From the NCBI GenBank assembly GCA_002413395.1, contig DHWX01000086.1:4886-26006 (forward strand): a DNA stretch of 21,121 nt, read 5' to 3'. Origin of the DNA: Polaromonas sp. UBA5171. GTDB taxonomy: Bacteria; Pseudomonadota; Gammaproteobacteria; Burkholderiales; Burkholderiaceae_C. Both the position numbers and the translations under genes were made by a program. Of this stretch, positions 15,301 to 21,121 are shown piece after piece; positions within the stretch are counted from its first letter, which is position 1; each line of letters begins with the position of its first letter. Below the pieces are notes generated by a model. The model searched no databases, was not told the origin of the DNA, and saw nothing but the letters and a program-made list of their open reading frames with translations.

Positions 15301-15425
15301 TGGTGTGGTACAGCGAACTGCGCAAGCTGGTCGGTCGCGCGTGGGGCCGCGTTGCCGCAGCCGAGGGGACACCGGGCGCGAAGCCCTTAACGCCCAAACC
15401 CGCTGAACCAAAGGCTGGCTTATAG
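12195..15425 (+). CDS. P2-type (Ca-ATPase-like) cation-transporting ATPase with N-terminal HMA-like domain
   Basis: A 1076-residue pump with AAGGAG before its ATG. Residues 1-66 are an HMA-like fold whose metal loop is AMLSALT in place of GMxCxxC, so it has no cysteines. A Pro/Ala linker runs to about 127, then the cation-ATPase N-domain (about 130-195). All P-type motifs are present: TGES at 298-301, PEGLP at 419-423 in M4, DKTGTLT with the phosphorylated Asp at 462, KGAPD in the nucleotide domain, and GDGVNDAP from 772. M6 holds NLVTD (882-886). PEGLP plus NxxTD is the ion-site pattern of P2-type pumps (Ca, Mn, sometimes Na), not of P1B heavy-metal pumps, which have CPC-type motifs in M6. 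Inner membrane; probably exports a divalent cation. HMA-like domains are unexpected on this class. Confidence 0.93.
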   Translation: MKTSVIDVRAMLSALTARAVEQRIGKVPGVHSVTVNHAAASATVRYDETLLEIADIKAAVHQSGYRSAGQSRPRQARNYKPAPKRATVPTLQATPVPAAPPEANATTAATAAPVPPPAMAKAGSLDDPSVRDADEVVSALGADANNGLSVQEASRRLAQDGPNELRSAPPIPAWRRFVSHFHDPLVYLLLAAVAVALVAWVVEGGVGWPVDAIVIAIVVLLNGVLGYLQEAKAQDAVAALARMTAATSAVLRDAQVRRVPSAELVRGDLLVLGEGDAVGADARLIAATSLRVQEASLTGESEAVLKDATTLPEPAPLGDRLDMVFKGTAVAQGTGRAVVTATGMDTEMGSIAEMLEATQEEPTPLEKEIGRIGRMLGIAVVIIAAVVVGTILLMSDIRGAADVIHVLLLGVSLAVAAVPEGLPAILSVVLALGVQRMAKHNAIVKKLSSAETLGSASVIASDKTGTLTRAEMTIVQVMTASGSAHVTGVGYAPQGRVEQEGTELPAGPLRDENIVVLSGGSVAGDADLRQGANGEWEIHGDPTEAAFLVAERKLGVTERRERRFERIGEIPFTSERKMMSTIEIDHEHGDKVVVITKGAPDVLLDRCTRVRVGMDLVDLDDARRARILADVDTLSDAALRTLAVAYRPLAPGEDPQVTESLERDLVFVGTVGIIDPPREEAAVAIREASRAGIRVIMITGDHPRTAARIAADLGIAEAGATALTGLELDALDDAAFAEAVRKTSVYARVAPKHKLRIVDALQADGNVVAMTGDGVNDAPALKSADIGVAMGVTGTEVTKEAAKMILVNDNFATIVEAVREGRGIFDNIRKFLRYLLSGNMGEVLTVFLGVVGAGVIGLTGTTEGTRGAVVLPLLATQILWINLVTDSWPALAMGVDPPTDDVMARKPRRLSERVIDARMWAGVIEIGAVIAVATLLTIDIYLPGGLIEGTHDLANARTAGLTVLVFAHLFNAFNARSETTSAFAQLFVNPWLWGAIALSVLLQVAVVNLEFLNLAFGTVPLEFNQWLLCAAMASVVVWYSELRKLVGRAWGRVAAAEGTPGAKPLTPKPAEPKAGL

Positions 15426-15457
15426 AAAGTAGATGCGCGCGACGACGAGCCGCCCGA

Positions 15458-16550
15458 TCATTTCTTCGTGCGCGGCTCATTGACGCCTTCCTCGATTTCG
15501 CCGAGCGCCATGCGGCGGCGCCAGATGTCGATCAGCGCCATCGCCACGGAGAGTACCAGCGGCCCCAGCACGAAGCCGGTCGCGCCGAAGGCAAAGACGC
15601 CGCCGAGCACACTGATGAAGACGGGCACCGTGTGGATGCGCAGCCTGTTCTTGACCAGCAGCGGATAGAGCAGGTTGTCGATCAGGCCGACGACCAACGT
15701 GCCCCACGCCGTGAGCAGCAGCGCCTTGTTCCAATCGCCATCGATCGCCAGGTAGGCGGCCGCGGGGACCCAGATCAGCGCTGCTCCGAACAAGGGAAGG
15801 ATCGCGAGTATCGCCATCACCGCACCCCAGAGAATCGGTGCCGGAAGGTCCAGCCACCAGAACATCAGCCCGCCGAGTGTCCCCTGCACGACCGCGACGG
15901 CGAGCGTGCCGAACACGACCGCGGCGAGCGTGTTGCGGATGTTGTCGCGAACCTGCTCGTTCTCACCCGGCGAAAGCGGAACCAGCTGATCCAGGACGCG
16001 CAGGATCCGGTACTTGTCGCGAATGAAGTAGAACAGCAGGAAAAGCGTGACCAGCGCCGTGATCGCGATGTCCAACGTTCGTTGCAACGCCCCGCGCACG
16101 CCCTTGGCCACCTCGCCGGTGAACTGCTGCACCTGTTTGTCAAGATCGACCTCTCGCTTGATCCATTTGCTCACTTTTGCGAGTTGTGGAAACCGTTCGA
16201 TCGCGAGCTTCCAGCGATCGGTGTCGAAGAGCTAGCGTGCGGTCTCGATGCTGGGCGACCGCCTCGCTGCCGATCTGCCGAACGAGGAGCGTCGCCGGCA
16301 GAGCGATCGCCAGTGTGACCGCGATCGCGGCCAGTGCGGCGGAGATCGAAGGCCACTTCTTGAACATTGCGAGGAGGCGCTCGTGCAGCGGATGGGCCAG
16401 CACGGTCAGCACCAGCGCCCAGGTGATCGCCGGAACGAAGGGCTTCACGAGCCGCCAACAAAGCCAGCCGACGACGACACTCGCGCCCAACAGCACCAGC
16501 ATCAACAGGCGCTCGCGAATCAGCCAGGGGGCGTCGGGGCGAGTGGTCAT
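15458..16550 (-). pseudogene. AI-2E family transporter (PerM-like), frameshift and stop codon
   Basis: The gene starts at 16550 with GGAA nine bases before the ATG and encodes MTTRPDAPWLIRERLLMLVL, several hydrophobic helices and TLLVRQIGSEAVAQ. It then loses frame at about 16250. The correct frame resumes as LFDTDRWKLAIERFPQLAKV, KWIKREVDLDKQ, then the family's C-terminal membrane bundle (LFLLFYFIRDKYRI, GGLMFWWLDLPAPILWGAVM, GLIDNLLYPLLVKNRLRIH, FGATGFVLGPLVLSVAMAL). Between the halves lie one extra base (around 16250) and a TAG stop at 16234-16232. The family comprises about 350-residue inner-membrane proteins implicated in export of small molecules or ions. An internal start at 16174 could give only the C-terminal half. 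It is convergent with the P-type ATPase, 32 bases apart. Confidence 0.8.
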
Positions 16551-16700
16551 CGTAGGTTCCGGTTGCGCCGGCAGGCGACTCAAAGCACACATCGTACGAC
16601 GCTATCGACTTGCCGGTGCGAATCGGCACGCCGCAGTCCGCCTAGCACAGTTGTTTTTGCACGGACCCTGGATTCCCCTGTCAATCGGGCCAGTAGCGGA

Positions 16701-16808
16701 CGGTCGGAACCGGTCGGCAACTTCCCCGCGGAATTCCGCCAGTACATGCTCGCCGATCTCGTCAAGTGGGCCAAGCTCGTCAAGGAGAGCGGTGCGAAGC
16801 TGGACTGA
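16701..16808 (+). pseudogene. C-terminal remnant of a Bug/TctC-type solute receptor
   Basis: The frame ending with TGA at 16806-16808 reads EPVGNFPAEFRQYMLADLVK and then WAKLVKESGAKLD. This is the closing helix of tripartite-tricarboxylate-transporter receptors (Bug family), where an EPxG-x-P-x-EF block precedes a K-W-x-K-V-x-x-x-SGA end. Only about 35 residues of a normally 320-residue periplasmic protein remain. The family is greatly expanded in Burkholderiales, which supports the host assignment. The stretch 16551-16700 before it shows nothing recognisable. Confidence 0.6.
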
Positions 16809-16876
16809 GAAGACGGAGAGCGGGTCAAAAAGACAGGCGGCCCGAGCCCCCTTTCTGGCACTCGCACACGGTGAGA

Positions 16877-17068
16877 TCAGGTGCCAGTCCGGCTTTTGGC
16901 TGTTCTTTCCACCGGGCGCTTCGATTGCCGCGGTGCATGCACCGGCACTACTTCCCGAACTTTGTCACGACCTGCGGTCGCATCTGTCTGCGCGTGCAAC
17001 GGGAACTGCTGCGGGTTCAGAGGCTTGCCTGGCACTTGCGCGTTGGTTGAGCTTTTTGGCTGTTTCAT
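16877..17068 (-). CDS. Small basic hypothetical protein
   Basis: A 63-residue open frame from the ATG at 17068, with GGGG about nine bases before it, 28 bases downstream of the CBS gene on the same strand. It starts MKQPKSSTNAQVPGK and continues with LNPQQFPLHAQTDAT and REVVPVHAPRQSKRP. It is hydrophilic, Lys/Arg/Gln/Pro-rich, has no membrane segment and is probably disordered. I do not recognise a family. Its place at the end of the minus-strand cluster and the non-random composition favour a real gene, but it could be chance. Confidence 0.4.
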   Translation of the reverse strand: MKQPKSSTNAQVPGKPLNPQQFPLHAQTDATAGRDKVREVVPVHAPRQSKRPVERTAKSRTGT

Positions 17069-17096
17069 GATGACCCCAGGTTGGTGATTTAGCGCA

Positions 17097-17516
17097 CTAG
17101 GATGGCTTCGAGATTTCCGAAAGCGCTTCGGCAACCGGCCGGATCTCCGAACTTTCGACGGCAAAATCACCCAGTGCAACGATGCCGACCAGCCGTTTGT
17201 CACGATCCACGACCGGCAAACGCCGCACTTGACGTTTGCTCATGATCTTGGCGGCCTCTTCGACCGAGTCGTCCTCGAAGGCCCAGGCGATGCCTTCGGA
17301 CATCACGTCGCGGACTTTGGTGGCGCTGTCCTTGCCCTCGGCGACGGCGCGAATCGCGATGTCGCGATCCGAGATCGTTCCTATCATGCGCTCATCCTCT
17401 CCGACCGGCAGCATTCCGAAGTCCCCATCGCGCATCTTTCTTGCGGCGTCCCCGATGCTCATATCAGGACTGATCACCTTCACGTCGCGGCTCATCAGGT
17501 CTTTAAGCTGTTGCAT
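17097..17516 (-). CDS. CBS-domain pair protein
   Basis: A 139-residue protein made of two CBS motifs (Bateman module): the first about residues 4-60 (LMSRDVKVISPDMSIGDAAR, then MIGTISDRDIAIRAV), the second about 68-123 (VRDVMSEGIAWAFEDDSVEE, then RRLPVVDRDKRLVGIVALGD). Such stand-alone modules bind adenine nucleotides and act as energy or stress sensors. The start at 17516 is preferred over the in-frame ATG at 17522, since AAGGAG lies seven bases before the former and only one before the latter. It follows the zinc-ribbon gene by about 50 bases in the same direction, and the two are probably co-transcribed. Confidence 0.9.
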   Translation of the reverse strand: MQQLKDLMSRDVKVISPDMSIGDAARKMRDGDFGMLPVGEDERMIGTISDRDIAIRAVAEGKDSATKVRDVMSEGIAWAFEDDSVEEAAKIMSKRQVRRLPVVDRDKRLVGIVALGDFAVESSEIRPVAEALSEISKPS

Positions 17517-17523
17517 ATCCATT

Positions 17524-17529
17524 CTCCTT
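17524..17529 (-). promoter_or_regulatory. Ribosome binding site deciding the CBS gene start
   Basis: AAGGAG on the minus strand. It is separated by one base from the ATG at 17522 but by seven from the ATG at 17516, which makes the latter the likely initiation codon. Confidence 0.7.
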
Positions 17530-17566
17530 GTATAAAGTCTTCACGATTGAAGCGTATGTCATTGCA

Positions 17567-17800
17567 TCAGGCGCGGTCGCGCAGTTCCTTCACGCCCGAC
17601 TGTTCGGCGCAGTGATCACAGCAGAACATCCGGCCACTTTTCTCCAGGCCGTGGCCGATGATGCGTACGCCGCAATGCGCGCAGGCAGGCGCGAGTCTAT
17701 GGATCGCGCATTCGAAGCTGTCGAACGTGTAGGTCTTGCCTTGCGCCACCACCTGAAAGGATTTGTCGTAGTCATTGCCGCACGCGTCGCATTTCGCCAT
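17567..17800 (-). CDS. Small Cys/His-rich zinc-ribbon (metallothionein-like) protein, copy 2
   Basis: A 77-residue protein starting at the ATG at 17800, which has AAAGGAG at proper spacing; a longer in-frame ATG at 17893 lacks one. All eight cysteines (C4xxC7, C31, C40xxC43, C60-C61-x-x-C64) and the four histidines of the copy at 646-879 are conserved, with 60 of 77 residues identical by eye. Differences are scattered and mostly conservative, so both copies seem to have been under selection. Role: metal binding, perhaps zinc storage or a stress-linked adaptor; nothing enzymatic is visible. It lies between the esterase-like gene and the CBS gene in a minus-strand cluster. The 190-base gap upstream shows no clear promoter to me. 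Confidence 0.8.
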   Translation of the reverse strand: MAKCDACGNDYDKSFQVVAQGKTYTFDSFECAIHRLAPACAHCGVRIIGHGLEKSGRMFCCDHCAEQSGVKELRDRA

Positions 17801-17990
17801 GTCAATCTCCTTTGAACGGGTACCCGCTAGTGCAATCATCGTCTTCTTCCTGCGGGTCGCGGTCTGTGCGCTGGCGCACGTACGGTGCGTCATTTCAAGA
17901 CAATTTGCGAATGGCGAAGGTTTGGCCCTGATTCAGAGCTGCCGAGCATTGCGCCGGGAAGTATGTTGCCCCTGCGCTCTTCCTTAATAG

Positions 17991-19349
17991 CTAAATGCCT
18001 GACGGAAACGTCTCCGGCACCTCGCCGTCGCTCCACACCTGGCCCATGTCCAGCGGCTCCAGTGCGCTGGTTTCGTCGATGTGTATCACTGCATCGAACT
18101 GCTGGGCCAAGCGGGTGTAGAAATAGTGGCTCTGGCGTTCTGTGTCGGGCCGGTAGATCACGCCGATGGCACGCTGCAGCCGCTGTAACGCCACGAGCGA
18201 GCGCAGCGCCGCGTCGTCGCGCAGGTTCAGCAGGAAACGGGTGGTTCCGGTGTGATGGAACACGTCCTCCCAACTACCAGGCAAACCCTCGCGCACGCGC
18301 TTGCGCTGGGGCGGCTCGTCCCAGTTCGAAGCAGCCGTGACCCAGCCGCGGTGGGTGCTGAAACCCACCAGCACCGCATCGTCCGCGTAGCGGTCGCGCA
18401 CCAGCTGACCCACATTCCATTCACCCAGCTCGCCCATTTCGGTGGCCGAGGCATCGCCCAGGTGCGAGTTGTGCGCCCACAGGGCGATGCGTGGCGCCGC
18501 GCCGCCTGTGGTCAAGTGGCGGTCCAGCGCATGCAGCGTCTCCACCATGTGGCTGTCACGCAGATTCCAGGATGACACGCGCCCGTGAAACATGGTGCGG
18601 TAGTACTCTTCGGCGTTGCGCACCAGACGCGCGTTCTGCTGGGCGTAGAAGGCTTCATCACGCTCCAGTCCGGGCGTCAGTGGCACTTCGGCGGCGCGGC
18701 GGTTCATTTCGCGTAGTTGTTGCACCACCTCGTCCTCGCAACTCCCCTTGAGGCCAAAGCTGGCGGCATAGCCATACGCTTGGGTGTCTTCTGCTGCATG
18801 GTCGAAGCAGGCATAGCGGTACCGTGCACGGCGCGCGGCTTGCGGGTCCACCTTGTCGAGGTAGGTCAGCACTGCCTGGATGGAGGCGAACAGGCTGTAG
18901 AGGTCAAGCCCGTAGAAGCCCACCTGGCGCAGGGAGCTGAGGCCGGTGTTGTAGTCGCGTAGCCACTCGACGAAGTCGCGCACGACGGTGTTGCGCCACA
19001 TCCAGGCGGGAAAGCGCTGGAAGCCCGACAGGGCGGCATCGGCGTCGGCGTCATCTGACAGGCCGCGTACGTAGCGGTTGACGCGCCAGGCGTCCGGCCA
19101 GTCGGCTTCCACGGCAACGGCAGTAAAGCCTTTTTCGGTGATCAGTCGCTTGGTGATCTCTGCCCGCTCGAAGTAAAACTCATGGGTGCCGTGCGACGCT
19201 TCGCCCAACAGGGCAAAGCGCGCCGGGCCGATCAGAGCCAGCAGCCCGTCATACTGGCGCGCATCGCCGGCCAACGGCTGCAGGTGCGCGCGCAGGCCTT
19301 CCAGCAAGGCGCTATTGCTGAGGTCGTGCTGGGTTTGTTGCGTGGTCAT
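17991..19349 (-). CDS. Erythromycin esterase family protein
   Basis: A 452-residue protein with GAGGA upstream of the ATG at 19349. Conserved family residues are visible: GEASHGTHEF (Glu50, His53, His56), VEADWPDAWRVNRYV (Glu81), FYGLDLYS, NLRDSHMVE, and WAHNSHLGDA (His293, His296). EreA/EreB open the lactone of 14-membered macrolides, but most chromosomal members have unknown substrates, so resistance should not be assumed. No signal peptide. In the same minus-strand cluster it follows the phosphoribosyltransferase by 48 bases. This hydrolase/phosphoribosyltransferase/esterase-like association recurs, as far as I know, in proteobacterial genomes without a settled function. Confidence 0.9.
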   Translation of the reverse strand: MTTQQTQHDLSNSALLEGLRAHLQPLAGDARQYDGLLALIGPARFALLGEASHGTHEFYFERAEITKRLITEKGFTAVAVEADWPDAWRVNRYVRGLSDDADADAALSGFQRFPAWMWRNTVVRDFVEWLRDYNTGLSSLRQVGFYGLDLYSLFASIQAVLTYLDKVDPQAARRARYRYACFDHAAEDTQAYGYAASFGLKGSCEDEVVQQLREMNRRAAEVPLTPGLERDEAFYAQQNARLVRNAEEYYRTMFHGRVSSWNLRDSHMVETLHALDRHLTTGGAAPRIALWAHNSHLGDASATEMGELGEWNVGQLVRDRYADDAVLVGFSTHRGWVTAASNWDEPPQRKRVREGLPGSWEDVFHHTGTTRFLLNLRDDAALRSLVALQRLQRAIGVIYRPDTERQSHYFYTRLAQQFDAVIHIDETSALEPLDMGQVWSDGEVPETFPSGI

Positions 19350-19397
19350 TGTGAGTCCTCTTCCTCTGTAATCTCTGCGATTCCTTTCTTTGAACAG

Positions 19398-20078
19398 TCA
19401 ATGGCCGCAGAGGCGGGTGGCAATAGCATGCTCTCGCCGCGCTTCCTCCAGCAACGCACACACCTCGTCGTCCGTGGCTTGCGGAAAATCTTGGTACCAC
19501 AGCCCGACAGCGCGAAACGGCTCGGGCGTCGCGGCGCAAATCACGTCATCGGCCTGCTGGCGCAGCGCGGCGCAGGTGTCTAGCGCGCCCACCGGCACCG
19601 CCACGGCTAGATGCAGGGGATGCTGCTGGTGAATCGCCAACACGGCAGCCTGCATGGTCGAGCCCGTGGCCAGCCCGTCATCGACCACAATGACCGTGCG
19701 GCCCTGAAGGGGAACTGCCGGACGCTGCTTGCGATAGAGTTGTTCGCGCCGTACCAGCTCGGCCTGCTCGCGCTCGACCACTGCCGCAATTGCCTCGGGC
19801 CTGACGGTGAGGCCCGGCATTGGATTCAGGAACTTCACACCGCCGCTGGCGATGGCGCCCATGGCATACTCCTCGTGGCCGGGTATACCGAGCTTGCGCA
19901 CCACAAAGATGTCCAACGGCGCCCGTAGCTCGCGGGCCACCTCGAACCCCACGGCAACGCCGCCGCGCGGCAGGGCCAGCACCAGCAAGCCTGCCCGGCC
20001 GCGGTACTGCTCCAGGTGGGTGGCCAGTATCCGACCAGCGTGCCGCCGGTCGCGAAAGGGCAAATTGACGGCCGTCAT
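19398..20078 (-). CDS. Phosphoribosyltransferase family protein
   Basis: A 226-residue protein of the type I PRTase fold. The PRPP-binding loop VVDDGLATGST lies at residues 131-141, and the N-terminal part has ALPRGGVAVGFEVA and the stretch DIFVVRKLGIPGHEEYAMGA typical of this uncharacterised subgroup. The acceptor base is unknown; it is longer than the usual purine or pyrimidine salvage enzymes, by about 40 residues. Its ATG overlaps the stop codon of the upstream hydrolase (ATGA at 20078-20075), so translation is coupled. In other genomes relatives are found fused to a dienelactone-hydrolase-like domain, in line with this tight pairing (family knowledge, not tested here). Confidence 0.88.
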   Translation of the reverse strand: MTAVNLPFRDRRHAGRILATHLEQYRGRAGLLVLALPRGGVAVGFEVARELRAPLDIFVVRKLGIPGHEEYAMGAIASGGVKFLNPMPGLTVRPEAIAAVVEREQAELVRREQLYRKQRPAVPLQGRTVIVVDDGLATGSTMQAAVLAIHQQHPLHLAVAVPVGALDTCAALRQQADDVICAATPEPFRAVGLWYQDFPQATDDEVCALLEEARREHAIATRLCGH

Positions 20079-20761
20079 GTTGTGTACTGTAGAGAAGTCA
20101 GGTGGGTGGTGAACCAGGATGAGGCCAGTTGCGCGACCTGCTCCAGCGCGCCCGCTTCCTCGAACAGGTGGGTGGCGCCGGGCACTATGGCCAACCTTTT
20201 TTTGCAGCGCAGGTGCTCGAGGGCCTGCTGGTTGAGTTCGATCACCCCGTAGTCGGCACCGCCGACGATGAGCAGCGTGGGTGCTGTCACAGCCGCCAGC
20301 GCCACCGGCCCGGCCAAGTCCGGCCGGCCACCGCGGGAGACCACGGCAGCGATTTGGTCGCCCTGCCGGGCTGCCGCGATGAGTGCGGCCGCGCTACCGG
20401 TGCTGGCGCCGAAATACCCGATGGCGGCCTGCTGCAACTCGGGTTGAGCAGCGGCCCAGGCGGTGGCGTCCTGCATCCGCCGGGTCAGCAAGGGGATGTT
20501 GAAGCGGTGCTCACGCGTGTGCAGGTCGATCTGCTCTTCCTGCGCGGTCAGCAGATCAAACAGCAGAGTGGCGATGCCGGCGTGCTGAAGGTGCTGGGCC
20601 ACCTGCCGATTGCGGGCGCTGTGGCGCCCGCTGCCGCTGCCGTGCGCGAACAGCACCAGGCCCTGGAACCCAGAGGGCATCACCAAGTCGCCGTAGAGCC
20701 AGAGGTCACCGACGGGAATACGGACTTCGCGAGGGACCAGGGTGGTGTTGACGCTATGCAT
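20075..20761 (-). CDS. Alpha/beta hydrolase (dienelactone hydrolase-like)
   Basis: A 228-residue protein. The ATG at 20761 is chosen because GGAAGG lies eight bases before it; an in-frame GTG at 20770 is too close to that site. The fold is shown by LVLFAHGSGSGRHSARN (oxyanion loop, about residues 35-51), the nucleophile elbow GYFGASTGSAAAL (Ser120), the acid in IVGGADYGV (Asp170) and the histidine in GATHLFEE (His198). Thus a complete Ser-Asp-His triad. It is cytoplasmic; substrate unknown. It is first in a minus-strand cluster, with the phosphoribosyltransferase start overlapping its stop. A remnant of the C-terminus of a homologue lies at 934-1020, next to the other zinc-ribbon gene. Confidence 0.88.
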   Translation of the reverse strand: MHSVNTTLVPREVRIPVGDLWLYGDLVMPSGFQGLVLFAHGSGSGRHSARNRQVAQHLQHAGIATLLFDLLTAQEEQIDLHTREHRFNIPLLTRRMQDATAWAAAQPELQQAAIGYFGASTGSAAALIAAARQGDQIAAVVSRGGRPDLAGPVALAAVTAPTLLIVGGADYGVIELNQQALEHLRCKKRLAIVPGATHLFEEAGALEQVAQLASSWFTTHLTSLQYTT

Positions 20762-21040
20762 GATGTTCACCTTCCAAATAACTGAATTTAACGCGGCGGC
20801 GTACCGTGTCTCTCATCGGCGCCGTTCGTTCACTGCAACGGGGCCAGCGTTGGCCAGTGCCATAGCGGCGAACAGGGTCAGCCAGCAGCTTTGCTGACCA
20901 ACGGCCAAGGCGGTGGTCACTGCAGCGCAGCGCGTGGCGCCTGCGATCAAGTGTGGATGCCAAATCAGTTCCCCAATCGATTCACCATCTCAATATATGC
21001 CGCGCGGCGCGCTGGGTGTTGCGCGGCGTCAAGCCAGGGT
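20762..21040. other. Gene-poor stretch upstream of the hydrolase operon
   Basis: About 280 bases. Open frames here have no ribosome binding site or family resemblance. The promoter of the minus-strand cluster must lie here or further right, but no confident boxes were found. The segment near 20960-21000 is more AT-rich than its surroundings. Confidence 0.4.
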
Positions 21041-21121
21041 CGAATTGTTGCGAAAACAACCCTCGAGCTCAAGAAATTCGGCCAGCTCGACATCCTCGTC
21101 AACAACGCCGGCATCAACCCG
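21041..21121 (+). pseudogene. Short-chain dehydrogenase/reductase fragment (partial at window edge)
   Basis: The plus-strand frame reads RIVAKTTLELKKFGQLDILV and then NNAGINP up to the last base. LDILVNNAG is the hallmark NNAG motif of SDR oxidoreductases, which normally lies about 90 residues after the start. The preceding 250 bases contain no in-frame TGxxxGIG nucleotide-binding motif, so the front of the gene seems to be missing and the fragment is probably a remnant, although the downstream part lies outside the window. Confidence 0.6.

Noticed and set aside
17801..17893. Longer start (ATG at 17893) for the zinc-ribbon protein copy 2
   Set aside because: No ribosome binding site, and the paralogue at 646-879 starts at the equivalent of the ATG at 17800, which has AAAGGAG.
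20754..20963. 69-codon minus-strand frame upstream of the hydrolase
   Set aside because: Arg-rich, no ribosome binding site and no recognisable motif; overlaps the expected promoter region.
1..21121. Search by eye for CRISPR arrays, tRNA or rRNA genes and for a toxin-antitoxin or defence system
   Set aside because: No regularly spaced repeats, cloverleaf with CCA-type end, rRNA core sequence or known defence motif was noticed; visual inspection can miss degenerate cases.

Overview
The window looks like an accessory, stress-related region of a GC-rich proteobacterium, most probably a beta-proteobacterium of Burkholderiales type. This is inferred from gene types and codon style (homospermidine synthase, phasin, host-attachment protein, Bug-type receptor remnant, IS91 relative); no marker gene or rRNA is present, so the assignment is moderate. 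No tRNA, rRNA or CRISPR array was seen.

Layout. 1-339 is the start of an Aas/PlsC-type acyltransferase running off the left edge. 340-1322 holds a small Cys-rich zinc-ribbon gene and two gene ends (an alpha/beta hydrolase and a sorbosone-dehydrogenase-like protein). 1323-3108 is a block of different style (very high GC, leaderless-type promoter): an intact CYTH-CHAD protein and, convergent to it, a 5'-truncated MarR regulator; it reads as actinobacterial DNA. 3179-4424 is a second CYTH-CHAD gene of local style whose CHAD domain is cut off and joined out of frame to a headless phasin. 4625-8904 is a minus-strand operon: lon remnant, host-attachment protein, homospermidine synthase, FAD-dependent oxidoreductase. 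The lon remnant ends exactly at GAAC, the tetranucleotide class used by IS91, next to a decayed IS91-family element (about 8905-10235). Beyond it lie the end of a glucoamylase-like gene and a small frameshifted gene. 11262-15425 is a plus-strand pair: a membrane protein and a large P2-type cation ATPase, both carrying an N-terminal HMA-like fold without the CxxC metal site. 15458-16550 is a broken AI-2E family transporter. 16877-20761 is a minus-strand cluster, in transcription order: alpha/beta hydrolase, phosphoribosyltransferase (ATGA overlap), erythromycin-esterase-like protein, zinc-ribbon protein (paralogue of the one at 646), CBS-pair protein and a small basic protein. The right edge has an SDR fragment.

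Taken together the intact genes point to envelope, ion, polyamine and general stress functions (CBS sensor, P-type ATPase, polyamine enzymes, hydrolase/phosphoribosyltransferase pair), embedded in a region with at least ten truncated or frameshifted genes. This indicates repeated insertion, deletion and one-ended transposition. The most intriguing items are the cysteine-less HMA domains tethered by Pro/Ala linkers to an otherwise Ca-ATPase-like pump and its membrane-protein neighbour, the foreign CYTH-CHAD block beside a truncated local CYTH-CHAD gene, and the repeated zinc-ribbon/hydrolase module at the two ends.
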